Assembly: GCF_018390535.1 (NCBI RefSeq)
Contig: NZ_JAHBBW010000003.1
Coordinates: forward strand, 248,001-312,000
Reading direction: 5' to 3'
Length of the DNA: 64,000 nucleotides
Origin: Bacteroides propionicigenes
Lineage (GTDB): Bacteria; Bacteroidota; Bacteroidia; Bacteroidales; Bacteroidaceae
Below, piece by piece: positions 38,656 through 47,014 of the stretch; the stretch's first letter is position 1; every line of letters starts with the position of its first letter. The notes beneath the pieces were generated by a model. The model was not told the origin of the DNA. It worked only from the letters and a program-made list of their open reading frames with translations, and searched no databases. Position numbers and translations under genes: made by a program.

Positions 38656-38674
38656 TGCTTAGTATTTCTAAGCA
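38656..38674. promoter_or_regulatory. Palindromic operator between the DUF1643 gene and the XRE gene
   Basis: TGCTTAG-TATTT-CTAAGCA, perfect 7-bp arms. It lies directly downstream of the -7 box, over the expected start point of the DUF1643 operon. The XRE protein encoded across the gap is the natural candidate to bind it. Confidence 0.6.
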
Positions 38675-38704
38675 CAAAGATAAATCTTTTTTTCAACTTT
38701 ACAA
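38675..38704 (-). promoter_or_regulatory. Promoter of the DUF1643 operon
   Basis: Minus-strand TTG (38704-38702), 19-bp spacer, TATCTTTG (38682-38675): full Bacteroides consensus adjoining the palindrome. Confidence 0.7.
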
Positions 38705-38722
38705 ATTCAAAAACATGGTTTT

Positions 38723-38956
38723 ATGAAATCAGATATTGATCTATTTGTCATTAATAGAATTAGAGAAAAGCGGAAGGAATTGAAAGTGTCTCAGCGTGGT
38801 ATGGCAGAGATACTTGGCTGTTCTGCTGGTTTTATCGGACAAGTAGAGAGTGAAAACTCTGATACCAAGTATAGTGTACATCAACTCTATCTTATTGCAA
38901 AGGATTTTGATTGTTCTCCAGCAGACTTTTTCCCTTCTCTTGATTCTGATTTTTAA
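38723..38956 (+). CDS. Small XRE-type HTH regulator
   Basis: 77 aa. One Cro/CI-type helix-turn-helix covers most of the protein: INRIREKRKELKVSQRGMAE, then ILGCSAGFIGQVE, then the SVHQLYLIAKDFDC helix. It is divergent from the DUF1643 operon, and a terminator follows at 39049-39089. It probably represses the operon and itself through the palindrome at 38656. Confidence 0.8.
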   Translation: MKSDIDLFVINRIREKRKELKVSQRGMAEILGCSAGFIGQVESENSDTKYSVHQLYLIAKDFDCSPADFFPSLDSDF

Positions 38957-39048
38957 TCCAGTTTTGCTTGCAAAGCTAAGACTATGGGTACGACAATTTC
39001 AGTCGGTGCTCGGATGATTTTTTTCATATTACATTTATCTGGAAAAGA

Positions 39049-39089
39049 ATAACCGCTACATTGCTGTAACGGTTATGATATTATTTTTT
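39049..39089 (+). terminator. Terminator of the XRE gene
   Basis: ATAACCG-C-TACA pairs with TGTA-A-CGGTTAT around TTGC, then a T7 run at 39083-39089. Confidence 0.7.
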
Positions 39090-39096
39090 TAATTTC

Positions 39097-39792
39097 TCAA
39101 TTCTGCTTTATCTCTTCAATTTCGTTATCAGTGTCGATAATTAGATACTGTTGTAGTTGAGTGTCTGTAAATATCAACTTACTTTCTTCCTGTGTTATAA
39201 TGCTAATCTCCTTTATTCTGGTATGTCCGACTACATGATGGTAGTTAGGGAGTGCGGATTTACTTAAAGAGTCTGGTCTAATCCATAATGGACTTTGATA
39301 GACATTATTTCCGGCAGCATCGCTGTTTATTTTATTGACGAAATCTAATACTAATGGATATGTTTGAAACAGATTGTTTATATCTGTATATTGTTGCATT
39401 CCTTTTTCTCTCATCCATATACGGCTTACACCTGCATGGGAAAACAGATAATTGTCATAGCAAACACACGCTTGAATTGTCTTTTCCCGAATCAGGACTA
39501 TAAGTTCATCTTGTATAAGATCGGATAACCGTTGAGTGAAGCGGTTGCTTCTCACACCTCCGATATACTGTAAGTCATGGTTGCCTATTAGCAAATCAAC
39601 GTTAGTATATTCTTCTTTAAAGTCAAGTATAGAGTGCAGATTTTCTAACTGTTCTTCTGGAGAAATAAGACTATGTTTGTCATCTACATAATCCCCAAGA
39701 AAGATAAATCTGTCCACATTCCCTCTTTCCTTATTGATAATATTCTTCCATTCTGTCAGTCCATGAATGTCACTAATTACACATATTTTCAT
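39097..39792 (-). CDS. Calcineurin-type metallophosphoesterase
   Basis: 231 aa, cytosolic. Complete metal motifs: SDIHG, GDYVDDKHS, GNHDLQ, FSHAG and GHTR. The set resembles Ser/Thr protein phosphatase or diadenosine-tetraphosphatase relatives. It starts 5 bp after the WYL gene stop, so the two are one transcription unit. Substrate unknown; the link to a WYL regulator suggests nucleotide or stress signalling, which is inference. Confidence 0.8.
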   Translation of the reverse strand: MKICVISDIHGLTEWKNIINKERGNVDRFIFLGDYVDDKHSLISPEEQLENLHSILDFKEEYTNVDLLIGNHDLQYIGGVRSNRFTQRLSDLIQDELIVLIREKTIQACVCYDNYLFSHAGVSRIWMREKGMQQYTDINNLFQTYPLVLDFVNKINSDAAGNNVYQSPLWIRPDSLSKSALPNYHHVVGHTRIKEISIITQEESKLIFTDTQLQQYLIIDTDNEIEEIKQN

Positions 39793-39797
39793 AAACG

Positions 39798-40700
39798 TTA
39801 GTATTGGGATATCGCTTTCTGCAAGCGTTGTATGATTCTTTTTCTAAGCGATAATGGGTATAAGACTTCTACTTGTTCTCCGTAACTGATTATCTTATTT
39901 TCTAATTCCGGATTGATAATTAGATGCAAAGTGATAATATTTTCATTTATAGTTTGAGACTGGTGTAGTGGTAGAGCTTTCAGATAATGCAACATAGTAT
40001 CGGAAAATCTTAGTTCCACTTTTTCTATTGGGGCATTTGGATTGTTATCCGGTTCATAGATTAACCCATATATTTGATTGAATTTATCCGCAGTCAGCTC
40101 CAGTACTTTCTCTCGTTGGAAATGGTTATCGGTAATAATAAGGTCACTAATCCTGTCAAGCCCAAAAGTGCGAAATGCTTTTAGTTCACTAATGTATGCA
40201 AACAGATACCACATTCCTTCAAACTCTTTCAATAGATAGGGAAAGACTGTATATTCTTTTAATCTGCCTGTTTGATAGTTTCGATGTTCAAAGTGGATGC
40301 TCATTTGGCTCTGGATTGCTTGCAGTAAACGACCGATATTCTCAACTCCTTTTGCGTGAGGGGTAGGACTAATAGATAAGTACTCTAGGAGTTTGTTTCT
40401 GTCTTTGACGGTGGAGAGAATAATATCAGAACTTTCAGCTAGTCCAATAAAATAGAGCAATTTATCGAAATCGAATGTACTATCTGTTTGAGCATAGTAA
40501 CCATTCTTTTGTTCATCGTATATGATTTCTATATCGAAATTACTTCGTATATCAGCTAGATCTCTTTGAAATGTCCTCTCTCCAATCTCTACGTCATATC
40601 GTTTCATGTAGTCGAGCAGTGTACGCTTGCTGGGATAATCATTCTGTAGAATTCTACGAATGATTAGATAGTTTCTTCGTATGGTATTTTTGGTTGGCAT
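39798..40700 (-). CDS. WYL-domain transcriptional regulator
   Basis: 300 aa. N-terminal helix-turn-helix (about 10-65, SKRTLLDYMKRYDVEIGERT), a middle linker, a WYL domain (about 140-215; FEGMWYLFAYISELKAFRTF and LDRISDLIIT) and a C-terminal wing (WCX-like, EVEVLYPLSLR type). WYL regulators sense small ligands, often nucleotides, and many control defence operons. Here it is paired with a phosphoesterase 5 bp downstream and follows another phosphoesterase gene. Confidence 0.85.
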   Translation of the reverse strand: MPTKNTIRRNYLIIRRILQNDYPSKRTLLDYMKRYDVEIGERTFQRDLADIRSNFDIEIIYDEQKNGYYAQTDSTFDFDKLLYFIGLAESSDIILSTVKDRNKLLEYLSISPTPHAKGVENIGRLLQAIQSQMSIHFEHRNYQTGRLKEYTVFPYLLKEFEGMWYLFAYISELKAFRTFGLDRISDLIITDNHFQREKVLELTADKFNQIYGLIYEPDNNPNAPIEKVELRFSDTMLHYLKALPLHQSQTINENIITLHLIINPELENKIISYGEQVEVLYPLSLRKRIIQRLQKAISQY

Positions 40701-40756
40701 AAATGTTTATATTTGTAGGTCAAAGTGATTACTGATATTCAATATCACTTATGGAA

Positions 40757-41317
40757 TTAGAGTAGACTCTCGAAATAAGAAACGTTGTAATGAACAGTAT
40801 TTGGACAAATTATCATTTGGCTACCACAAGAGTGAATATGCCCAAATACATGGTTACGAGGTTTGTATTTAGCGATCACATCTTTTAATAAAGAGCATCC
40901 AGTACCTTCATCCAGTACTCCTTTTGCTGGTCCATGGGTTATCAGAAAGTCTATGCTCGATGGAATTTCTTGTTTATGATGTAACCACGGGCGTGCTGTG
41001 ATAGAATAGAAATGAATATTATCATACTTTATCCCAGAATCTTCCAGCAATGTAACACCTTTAGGGATTAGCAATTGTGCATCTTCTGGGCATAAATCGA
41101 ACAACAGTTCATGATTACCAGCCACAAATATACGTAATTGCGCAGGTTGAACAGCATACCAGTTGAGGAAATCGGATAATTCCTGTTCTTCTATACCTTC
41201 TACTCCGTCTCCTGCGCAAATCAAGATGTCAGCTTCTGACGGTATTCTCAGTTGAGAGTGCATCCCATGAGTATCAGAGAATGCGAATATTTTATGATTC
41301 TTAAATGGTATAATCAT
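40757..41317 (-). CDS. Calcineurin-type metallophosphoesterase, small
   Basis: 186 aa from the ATG at 41317; an ATG 51 bp upstream would add a stretch without family resemblance. Motifs: FSDTHGMH, CAGDGVEG, AGNHELLFD, LITHGPAKG, GHIHSCG. This is the short single-domain type related to a family seen near rhamnogalacturonan and antitoxin-like proteins; the substrate is unknown. It is the second phosphoesterase next to the WYL regulator, in the same direction, 56 bp upstream. Confidence 0.78.
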   Translation of the reverse strand: MIIPFKNHKIFAFSDTHGMHSQLRIPSEADILICAGDGVEGIEEQELSDFLNWYAVQPAQLRIFVAGNHELLFDLCPEDAQLLIPKGVTLLEDSGIKYDNIHFYSITARPWLHHKQEIPSSIDFLITHGPAKGVLDEGTGCSLLKDVIAKYKPRNHVFGHIHSCGSQMIICPNTVHYNVSYFESLL

Positions 41318-41464
41318 ATTCTTTGTATTTTTAGGTTGTAAATTTACGAGATTGCCAAATAGGAACAAACAATATCAAGTATAATCTATTTATAATCTTG
41401 AAATCTATGTTACACTACATATCCTAAAGGCTTGTTTATGATTATATCATCGTTGTATTGTAAA

Positions 41465-41776
41465 TTATTCCCTCTCTTCTTTCTTTTTTCTTCCTCTTTT
41501 CTTTCTGTTCAATAGGAAATTCAGATAGATACTTGGCTTGAAACTGGCAATCTTTTTAGCCGGAATATCAATCGGAGCAAATGTACTAGGGTTCATTCCT
41601 TTTCTCGCAGCTTTTTGTTTCACTGAGAATGTTCCAAAACCAATCAAAAGCAGCCTTCCATTTCTTACCATTTCTTCGGTAATGATTTCTATTACTGCAT
41701 TTAGCACTTTTCTTGATTCAAACTTGCTTAATCCTGTTCTTTCCGCAATAGCATTTGTTAATTCTTTCTTATTCAT
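41465..41776 (-). CDS. HU-family DNA-binding protein with basic tail
   Basis: 103 aa. The HU/IHF fold is complete for residues 1-90: MNKKELTNAIAERTGLSK, then GFGTFSVKQKAARKGMNPST in the DNA-binding arm. The C-terminal extension RKKRGRKKKEERE is strongly basic and resembles an AT-hook core. It may assist recombination or replication of the island as IHF does for lambda integrase. It follows the DUF4406 gene by 48 bp. Confidence 0.88.
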   Translation of the reverse strand: MNKKELTNAIAERTGLSKFESRKVLNAVIEIITEEMVRNGRLLLIGFGTFSVKQKAARKGMNPSTFAPIDIPAKKIASFKPSIYLNFLLNRKKRGRKKKEERE

Positions 41777-41824
41777 GTATTTACAGTTTAAATATTACTC
41801 AATATATTATAGTTCTTATACAAT

Positions 41825-42124
41825 TTATTGTTCTGCTTCCATAAGGATTGTCATTCCTATTTCTTTGGCTATTAAGTATTCTATTCTTGCTCCTTTGGAG
41901 GCTTGCCAGTTGTTAAGCAAGAAGATAGCTTCGCAGTCAAATAGGAGTTTTATATCATCCAGCATATACTCTTTCCATGTCTTTCCCTCAATCGGTGTAT
42001 TAACTTTTATAGGGTTAATAGGGATATATCCTTGTACAGTCAGTGCTTTTTCTGCTTTATCAAATTTAGCTTTGGCTTCCTCTACTCCTAATCCTGTAAT
42101 TTGTCCTGAAATGTATATTTTCAT
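41825..42124 (-). CDS. DUF4406 family protein
   Basis: 99 aa. The start MKIYISGQITGL and the segment DCEAIFLLNNWQASKGARIE are typical for DUF4406, a nucleoside-2-deoxyribosyltransferase-like fold common in phages. It is first in a probable operon with the HU gene and has the 45-bp composite element (42166-42210) upstream, shared with the integrase gene. Confidence 0.8.
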   Translation of the reverse strand: MKIYISGQITGLGVEEAKAKFDKAEKALTVQGYIPINPIKVNTPIEGKTWKEYMLDDIKLLFDCEAIFLLNNWQASKGARIEYLIAKEIGMTILMEAEQ

Positions 42125-42380
42125 TAGATTCTGTTTATAATTTTACATCCATTGTCTAATAAACATTTTCAAGAATTGTTCCGTTTTTGCATATTATGAC
42201 GAGGCGTCATATCTTGTCATACAGCATGGATACTTAAAGTGGTTAGAAATAGAGGATAGGGATTGTTGAATAGTATTTCTCTATAAATCAATTCTTTATT
42301 CTTTGTAAATCACTTTAAATAAAGAATTTCTGCAATATTCTTTATATGACGTTTCTGTCATATGTTATTCAATTTAAGTA
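42125..42380. other. Regulatory intergenic region with palindromes
   Basis: Holds the composite element at 42166-42210, a half site TGTCAT near 42214, and a second palindrome at 42344-42363 (ATATGAC-N6-GTCATAT). No gene. It lies upstream of the DUF4406 gene and after the end of the Rep-like gene, so it may be both an operator and part of an origin. Confidence 0.5.
42166..42210. repeat. Composite 45-bp element, copy 1
   Basis: TTTTCAAG, 4 bp, GTTCCGTT, 10 bp, then the palindrome ATGACG-AGG-CGTCAT. The copy at 49703-49747 has the same three blocks with identical spacing. Copy 1 stands 42 bp before the DUF4406 start. Confidence 0.65.
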
Positions 42381-43394
42381 TCAATTTTTTATTTTATCTC
42401 TAATTTGGGATAGGATAAAATCGGCATTATGTTCTTGATTAAGAAAAATCTGCATCATTGCTTTGATTTTCTTCATTTGTTTACCTAACGCTCCTTTGGT
42501 CTTGTTTGAGTAAAGAGATATATCTTTAATTTCTTGCTCAATGCTTCTCAAATCGAATTTGTGATAACGGATAATGCACCATAATCCATAGTCTACAATA
42601 TTGTTTATTTGTATGGTATTAGATTTATGTGAGGTATCTGCATCAAATATCTTGTTGAATAAAGATAGTAAGATGTTTTTGTTAGTGTTCATTACTGAAT
42701 GGAAATCTGTGTTGGAGATTTCTAACTCCTTCATTATTTTTCTTTTATTCTCTAATTTTATCTCAAATCGGGTTTTACCTTGAAAATAGTTGAGGATTGA
42801 TTGCTCCGCACCTGTTTGCTTTAGGAATGTCTTATTCCTATATAATGAAATTTCTGCTTCTTTATTATAGATGGTTATTGACTCTCTGCAATCTACAGCT
42901 TTTACATCTTTAGTGAACAAAATTCCATCTGTGTATCTGTGCCATTTATATCGTCTATACTCTCCATTATATTGGTTGAGTCTATCAAGTATTTCACTAG
43001 TCAATTTTAAATCTACATCTTTGGTTATATGTAGCTTATTGAAATAACAGTTCTCAATAATCTTATCAATATCTAATTTGCAAATATTAAGGTTTTCAAT
43101 GTTGAGTAAGCATTGCCGAAATGTTTGTGCGGAGATTAATAGTGGATAGTCTTTGAATAATATTTTAGATGAGAACTCTATCGTCATTCTTTTAGATTTG
43201 TAATTCACTCTAATATACAATTGAAAAGGAATTATATCTGTGTGTTTACGAGAATGAAATTCTACTTTTCTTGCTTCTCCACTGGCTAAGTCTATATCAT
43301 TATCAAAGAATTCATCATTTACATCGGATATATACTCACTATAAGTAACGAATCTAACTGTGTCAAATGTAATTGTCTTGTCTAAATTGCTCAT
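42381..43394 (-). CDS. Rep-like protein, possible replication initiator
   Basis: 337 aa from the ATG at 43394. The central segment ITIYNKEAEISLYRN followed by a RFEIKLENKRKI segment is like the YDK/YNK and RxE patterns of phage gene II/X and plasmid rolling-circle Rep proteins. A long helical C terminus follows. The HUH motif is not clear, so nicking activity is uncertain. It lies in the replication cluster of the island, upstream of the palindromic intergenic region. Call is tentative. Confidence 0.4.
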   Translation of the reverse strand: MSNLDKTITFDTVRFVTYSEYISDVNDEFFDNDIDLASGEARKVEFHSRKHTDIIPFQLYIRVNYKSKRMTIEFSSKILFKDYPLLISAQTFRQCLLNIENLNICKLDIDKIIENCYFNKLHITKDVDLKLTSEILDRLNQYNGEYRRYKWHRYTDGILFTKDVKAVDCRESITIYNKEAEISLYRNKTFLKQTGAEQSILNYFQGKTRFEIKLENKRKIMKELEISNTDFHSVMNTNKNILLSLFNKIFDADTSHKSNTIQINNIVDYGLWCIIRYHKFDLRSIEQEIKDISLYSNKTKGALGKQMKKIKAMMQIFLNQEHNADFILSQIRDKIKN

Positions 43395-43538
43395 ATTAAC
43401 TTTTATAATATTTATTAGCAAGGTTGCCTGATTGAATTCCAAAACCCAACTTGTTAGAGCGAATACGGCAAGAGCCAGACTATGAATAGCCCAGCTCTTT
43501 CTCGTAGTAATATTTTGACTTCGGCTTTTAGCGGTGTT

Positions 43539-44033
43539 CTAAGTAAGCCGAGTTATCGTTTTGGATTCTTCCAAATAAGTATTAAACTTGCTATGCTGAC
43601 AAGATTCTCTGAAACCATGAGGCATAAAAAGCAAATCGTTTTTTGTAGTCAGATGTGCTCTTTTACATGGTTCATGCAGTAGTTTATACTCTGACCACTT
43701 TAATATCTTTACCCCGGTAGGCTCTTCTGGTGATGTGCTTATATGATATATTGGCTCTTTTTTGTTTAATAAGACCCTCAATATGGAATTAAAACTCTTA
43801 GATGACCAAATTGTGATGTTTGTGTCCGACATTTCTATAACTTCTCCGTTAGGAATCGATAATCTATCGGATAAGATATTGAAGAGCCATGCAGTCTCTT
43901 TGTCGTTTTTCTTCTCAGAGGTAAAAAAATCACAATTACTGTTTATTGAGTAACACCGTGCTACCTTTTCTTTGCACAGTACATCTAGAATTTCTTGAAT
44001 GCTCTCACTCTTTGATTTACTTTTGTTGTTCAT
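43539..44033 (-). CDS. Hypothetical island protein
   Basis: 164 aa, cytosolic, polar Ser/Lys-rich start, no recognised motif. It lies between the Toprim-like and Rep-like genes in the same direction, so it probably belongs to the replication module. Not recognised. Confidence 0.5.
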   Translation of the reverse strand: MNNKSKSKSESIQEILDVLCKEKVARCYSINSNCDFFTSEKKNDKETAWLFNILSDRLSIPNGEVIEMSDTNITIWSSKSFNSILRVLLNKKEPIYHISTSPEEPTGVKILKWSEYKLLHEPCKRAHLTTKNDLLFMPHGFRESCQHSKFNTYLEESKTITRLT

Positions 44034-44062
44034 AACTTAAAAAAATGAAATTAATAATATGG

Positions 44063-45058
44063 TTAATTGTTGTTAGTCAATGATTTAATGATGTAATCGC
44101 ATAGGTCTAATCCACCAGCTCTTTCTTCTTCAGTTGCATTATCCTCTAATACGTCGTTTATAGAGTAGCTTGCAAAGAAGATATGTTTGGATATACCTTC
44201 AACTTTAGCTTTCCATTGCTGGTAACATCCTAAGTCGGGAAAGAAAATAACGTGCCTGTGGGCTAATACCTTGCATTTTTGTAAATTCAATCCTCCTAAT
44301 CCTCCACTTGCGATGCAAACTAAATCCGGAAATATAATGGAGGCTACTATGGCTGTTTTTTCACTTTCAAAGACGGCAACAATCGCATTAGGATATTTTT
44401 TAAGTAAATGTTCTCCATAGAAACATTGCTTTAGTTTGAAATCAGCTTTTAGCCTATGCTCTTTCTTTAGGTAGTAATGAACCCAGTTTATCATATTAGG
44501 TCTATTTTCATCCTTGATTCTCTTTCCTGTTTGTTGATTATAAAGCATAATTTTTCCTGTACGTATTTGGTTGTTATAATCTCTCTGCCAGAAAACTACT
44601 GCTCCATTGATTCTATGCGAACCACCTAAATCGTATTTTTGTACAACGTCTTTGATTGCTTCTATGCCATAATGAGGGTCATTTCCTATTAATTTGAAAA
44701 GCCATATGGTAAATGTGTTAATGTATCGTTTATTCCACATTGATATCTTAACGTATTTTTCATCAATTATATCATAGTCTTTTTCATTGATATTAATTGG
44801 GGATTTTGGCTGCCTTTTTTTTCTGTACAGTTCATTCCTTTTTGTTTTTTCTTCTGGATGTTCTTGGAAATGTATTTTAGGGGGCTTATGAAAACCGCAT
44901 TTGATAAGTCGATTGCACTTTCCTACATCTTCTGCAATGTATTCCATTGTAGTATTGTCTATATATCTTTTAAACTCACGTTTTCCACAGTTGGGGCAAA
45001 TATGTATGAAACTAGCGCCCCTTCTGTTATCTAAAGAATAGCGATATTCTTTTTCCAT
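44063..45058 (-). CDS. Zinc-finger/Toprim-like protein (DUF6371-like)
   Basis: 331 aa from the ATG at 45058. N-terminal zinc-ribbon-like Cys (HICPNCGKREFKRY, then GKCNRLIKCGFHKPP). A middle domain includes NGAVVFWQRDYNNQIRTGK. The Toprim-like region follows: AVFESEKTAIVAS (the conserved Glu), ASGGLGGLN and FFPDLGCYQQW (the Asp motif). Build is like the priming domain of primases (CHC2 plus Toprim). It lies directly after the P4-type primase/helicase gene, so the two probably act together. Confidence 0.7.
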   Translation of the reverse strand: MEKEYRYSLDNRRGASFIHICPNCGKREFKRYIDNTTMEYIAEDVGKCNRLIKCGFHKPPKIHFQEHPEEKTKRNELYRKKRQPKSPININEKDYDIIDEKYVKISMWNKRYINTFTIWLFKLIGNDPHYGIEAIKDVVQKYDLGGSHRINGAVVFWQRDYNNQIRTGKIMLYNQQTGKRIKDENRPNMINWVHYYLKKEHRLKADFKLKQCFYGEHLLKKYPNAIVAVFESEKTAIVASIIFPDLVCIASGGLGGLNLQKCKVLAHRHVIFFPDLGCYQQWKAKVEGISKHIFFASYSINDVLEDNATEEERAGGLDLCDYIIKSLTNNN

Positions 45059-45078
45059 ATTCAAGATTATCATTTATT

Positions 45079-45128
45079 ATCGTCATTATCGTAATGCTCC
45101 ATACTGTGGTTATTACGATAATGACGAT
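45079..45128. repeat. Perfect 17-bp inverted repeat between primase and Toprim-like genes
   Basis: ATCGTCATTATCGTAAT (45079-45095) pairs exactly with 45112-45128 around a 16-nt loop. No T run follows on either strand, so it is not a normal terminator. Each arm holds two ATCGT units. Confidence 0.65.
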
Positions 45129-45136
45129 TTAAGTTA

Positions 45137-46615
45137 TTAATTTTGTTTTTCTATAAATACTTGCCGTGCTTTCCCACCGATAGCTTCTACTTTAAATTTC
45201 TGTTTTTTAAGTAGTCGGGAAAATACTTTGTAACCAACTGGAATAGTACGAGTACGTGAGCAAAAGCTAGCATACTCGTCATACAGAAACTTTAACGCCA
45301 TATAGCTCTTAGTACTATGAGTGTAATTTTCATATTCGAGAAATTCGGATAGAGGATTTACTTCTTCTACAAATTCGTTTAAGATTTTGTCGGAAGCAGC
45401 ACATGGGGAAAAACGTTTTTGTTTGAGAATTTTTTGGAGACCTTCAAGTACCATATTAAATATGCCGGGGAGGTCAGTTTCGCAAATTTCTTTAGCAAGG
45501 TTTACGTTTACATCTTTGTCTTCTACCGTTATAGTGAATTTTAGAATTAAAAATCTACGAAGTAATCCTTGGGTATATTCAGAGCTTTCTTTAGGCAATT
45601 GGTTGGCATTATACATTTGTTTAGCATAATTGCACATCGTAATATGCTGCTTTCTAATTGCCCGTGCGTATATAGGCTCACCCGAAGTCATTTTTTTTAG
45701 TACGATGGGGTCATATCTGCCCCCAATGTCACTACCATAATTTAGTAGCTTGTTATGCAAGTCTATTCTGCAATATCCTTTATCCTTTGTAACCTCTTCT
45801 AGTGACAAATTGCATACATTTTCTTCACCAAATAATTTTCGTACTATTTCGTAGATAACAGATTTACCGTTTTTCCCTTCCCCGAGAAGTAAAAGAAATT
45901 TTTCTAGTTTTAAGTATTTGGTTAAGGTATATCCCAAATATTCAAATAAGATAACTTGCGATTCTATATCCGGAAGCATCTGATTTAAGAATGTATAAAA
46001 TTTATCACATTTTGCATTTGGATCATAATCATACTTTAGGCAATAGGTCAATTTATCTTCTGGTCTATGTTCTCTAAGAATTGCGCCCGTTTCGTTCACT
46101 TCCAATGTCCCGTTGCGGAAATTGACGAGTACTGTTTCACATTTGGTTTCAGAAGAATCTTCTGGGGTGTAAGCTGCAGAGTGCAGTTGGTTATATAAGC
46201 GATCTCTTGTGCGATAGAATTGTGAATCAATGGAATCATAGTTCATTGCTTCTGCCACTTTTCCTAGAAGATATTTAGCTTCATTTTCTTCAAGATTCTG
46301 CCAATACACTCCGTTATATATGAATATCTCTCCTTTTATAATTGTTATATTGCGGTTATTTTGGTCAGCTATCTTTTTGAATTCGTCTATTGTTATAACT
46401 GTTTTTTGTATTACATTGGCTTTTTTACCATCCGGATTATTTGCAATCGCATCAAAATCGATGGGACGAGCGCAACTGATTAGATGTTCTATAACTTCTT
46501 CTGGACTTGAAGAGGTCGGCAGTATAGTTGGCTGAGTAGCTTGCTCAAAGTTCTTAATACTTTGAGTTACCATTTCAAGCATAGAAGTTGATTGTTGTTT
46601 AGTATCCATATCCAA
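45137..46615 (-). CDS. P4-family primase/superfamily 3 helicase
   Basis: 492 aa. N-terminal region of unknown role (1-150), a D5_N-like segment (FEYLGYTLTKYLKLEKF) and an SF3 helicase core: Walker A GEGKNGKS (245-252), DLHNKLLNYGSDIGG and the sensor region NANQLPKESSEYTQGLLRRF. The winged C terminus is present. It should unwind the island origin. The start overlaps the excisionase-like gene by 17 bp. The priming domain is probably the separate Toprim-like protein downstream. Confidence 0.85.
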   Translation of the reverse strand: MDMDTKQQSTSMLEMVTQSIKNFEQATQPTILPTSSSPEEVIEHLISCARPIDFDAIANNPDGKKANVIQKTVITIDEFKKIADQNNRNITIIKGEIFIYNGVYWQNLEENEAKYLLGKVAEAMNYDSIDSQFYRTRDRLYNQLHSAAYTPEDSSETKCETVLVNFRNGTLEVNETGAILREHRPEDKLTYCLKYDYDPNAKCDKFYTFLNQMLPDIESQVILFEYLGYTLTKYLKLEKFLLLLGEGKNGKSVIYEIVRKLFGEENVCNLSLEEVTKDKGYCRIDLHNKLLNYGSDIGGRYDPIVLKKMTSGEPIYARAIRKQHITMCNYAKQMYNANQLPKESSEYTQGLLRRFLILKFTITVEDKDVNVNLAKEICETDLPGIFNMVLEGLQKILKQKRFSPCAASDKILNEFVEEVNPLSEFLEYENYTHSTKSYMALKFLYDEYASFCSRTRTIPVGYKVFSRLLKKQKFKVEAIGGKARQVFIEKQN

Positions 46616-46916
46616 GCCCTTCTCCCACGTTTAATTTGACTAAAGTAGCTTCAACTTCCTTTGCTTTGAAGAGAGAACGTCTACCAATTTTGTAACATAC
46701 CAGAATCTCTAAGTTCACCCACCGATGTAAAGTTGAATAAGATATGTGTAAAAGTTCGCAGACTTCTTGTCTACTCATATAAGTATTAGTAGTGGATTTT
46801 TTTGTTGCTCTCTTCTGGGCATCGGCTAACTCTTCTTTGATAGTATTCCTTACCTGTGAACCGAATTGGATCATCAGTTCTTCTGGGTCTTCAAGAATAA
46901 AGATTTTCTTTTTCAT
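46599..46916 (-). CDS. Excisionase-like helix-turn-helix protein
   Basis: 105 aa from the ATG at 46916; the open frame upstream runs through the promoter. The C-terminal half is a MerR/Xis-type winged helix: MSRQEVCELLHISYSTLHRW, VNLEILVCYKIGRRSLF, KAKEVEATL. Such proteins act as excisionase or as regulators of the replication operon of Bacteroides elements. Three 21-bp-spaced repeats lie upstream and may be its binding sites. The gene overlaps the primase gene by 17 bp. Confidence 0.75.
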   Translation of the reverse strand: MKKKIFILEDPEELMIQFGSQVRNTIKEELADAQKRATKKSTTNTYMSRQEVCELLHISYSTLHRWVNLEILVCYKIGRRSLFKAKEVEATLVKLNVGEGLGYGY

Positions 46917-46977
46917 CTGTTTTCTATTTTTTATTATTAATCGTTTTGATTTGAAGAGTTGCGCAACTTCAACGATG

Positions 46978-46985
46978 CAAAGGTA
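46978..46985 (-). promoter_or_regulatory. -7 element of the excisionase-primase operon
   Basis: Minus-strand TACCTTTG fits TAnnTTTG and gives a leader of about 55 nt. No good TTG at the -33 distance, as if an activator were needed. Confidence 0.45.
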
Positions 46986-47014
46986 TGGCAAAGTGCAGGT
47001 TTACAGGGGATAAG

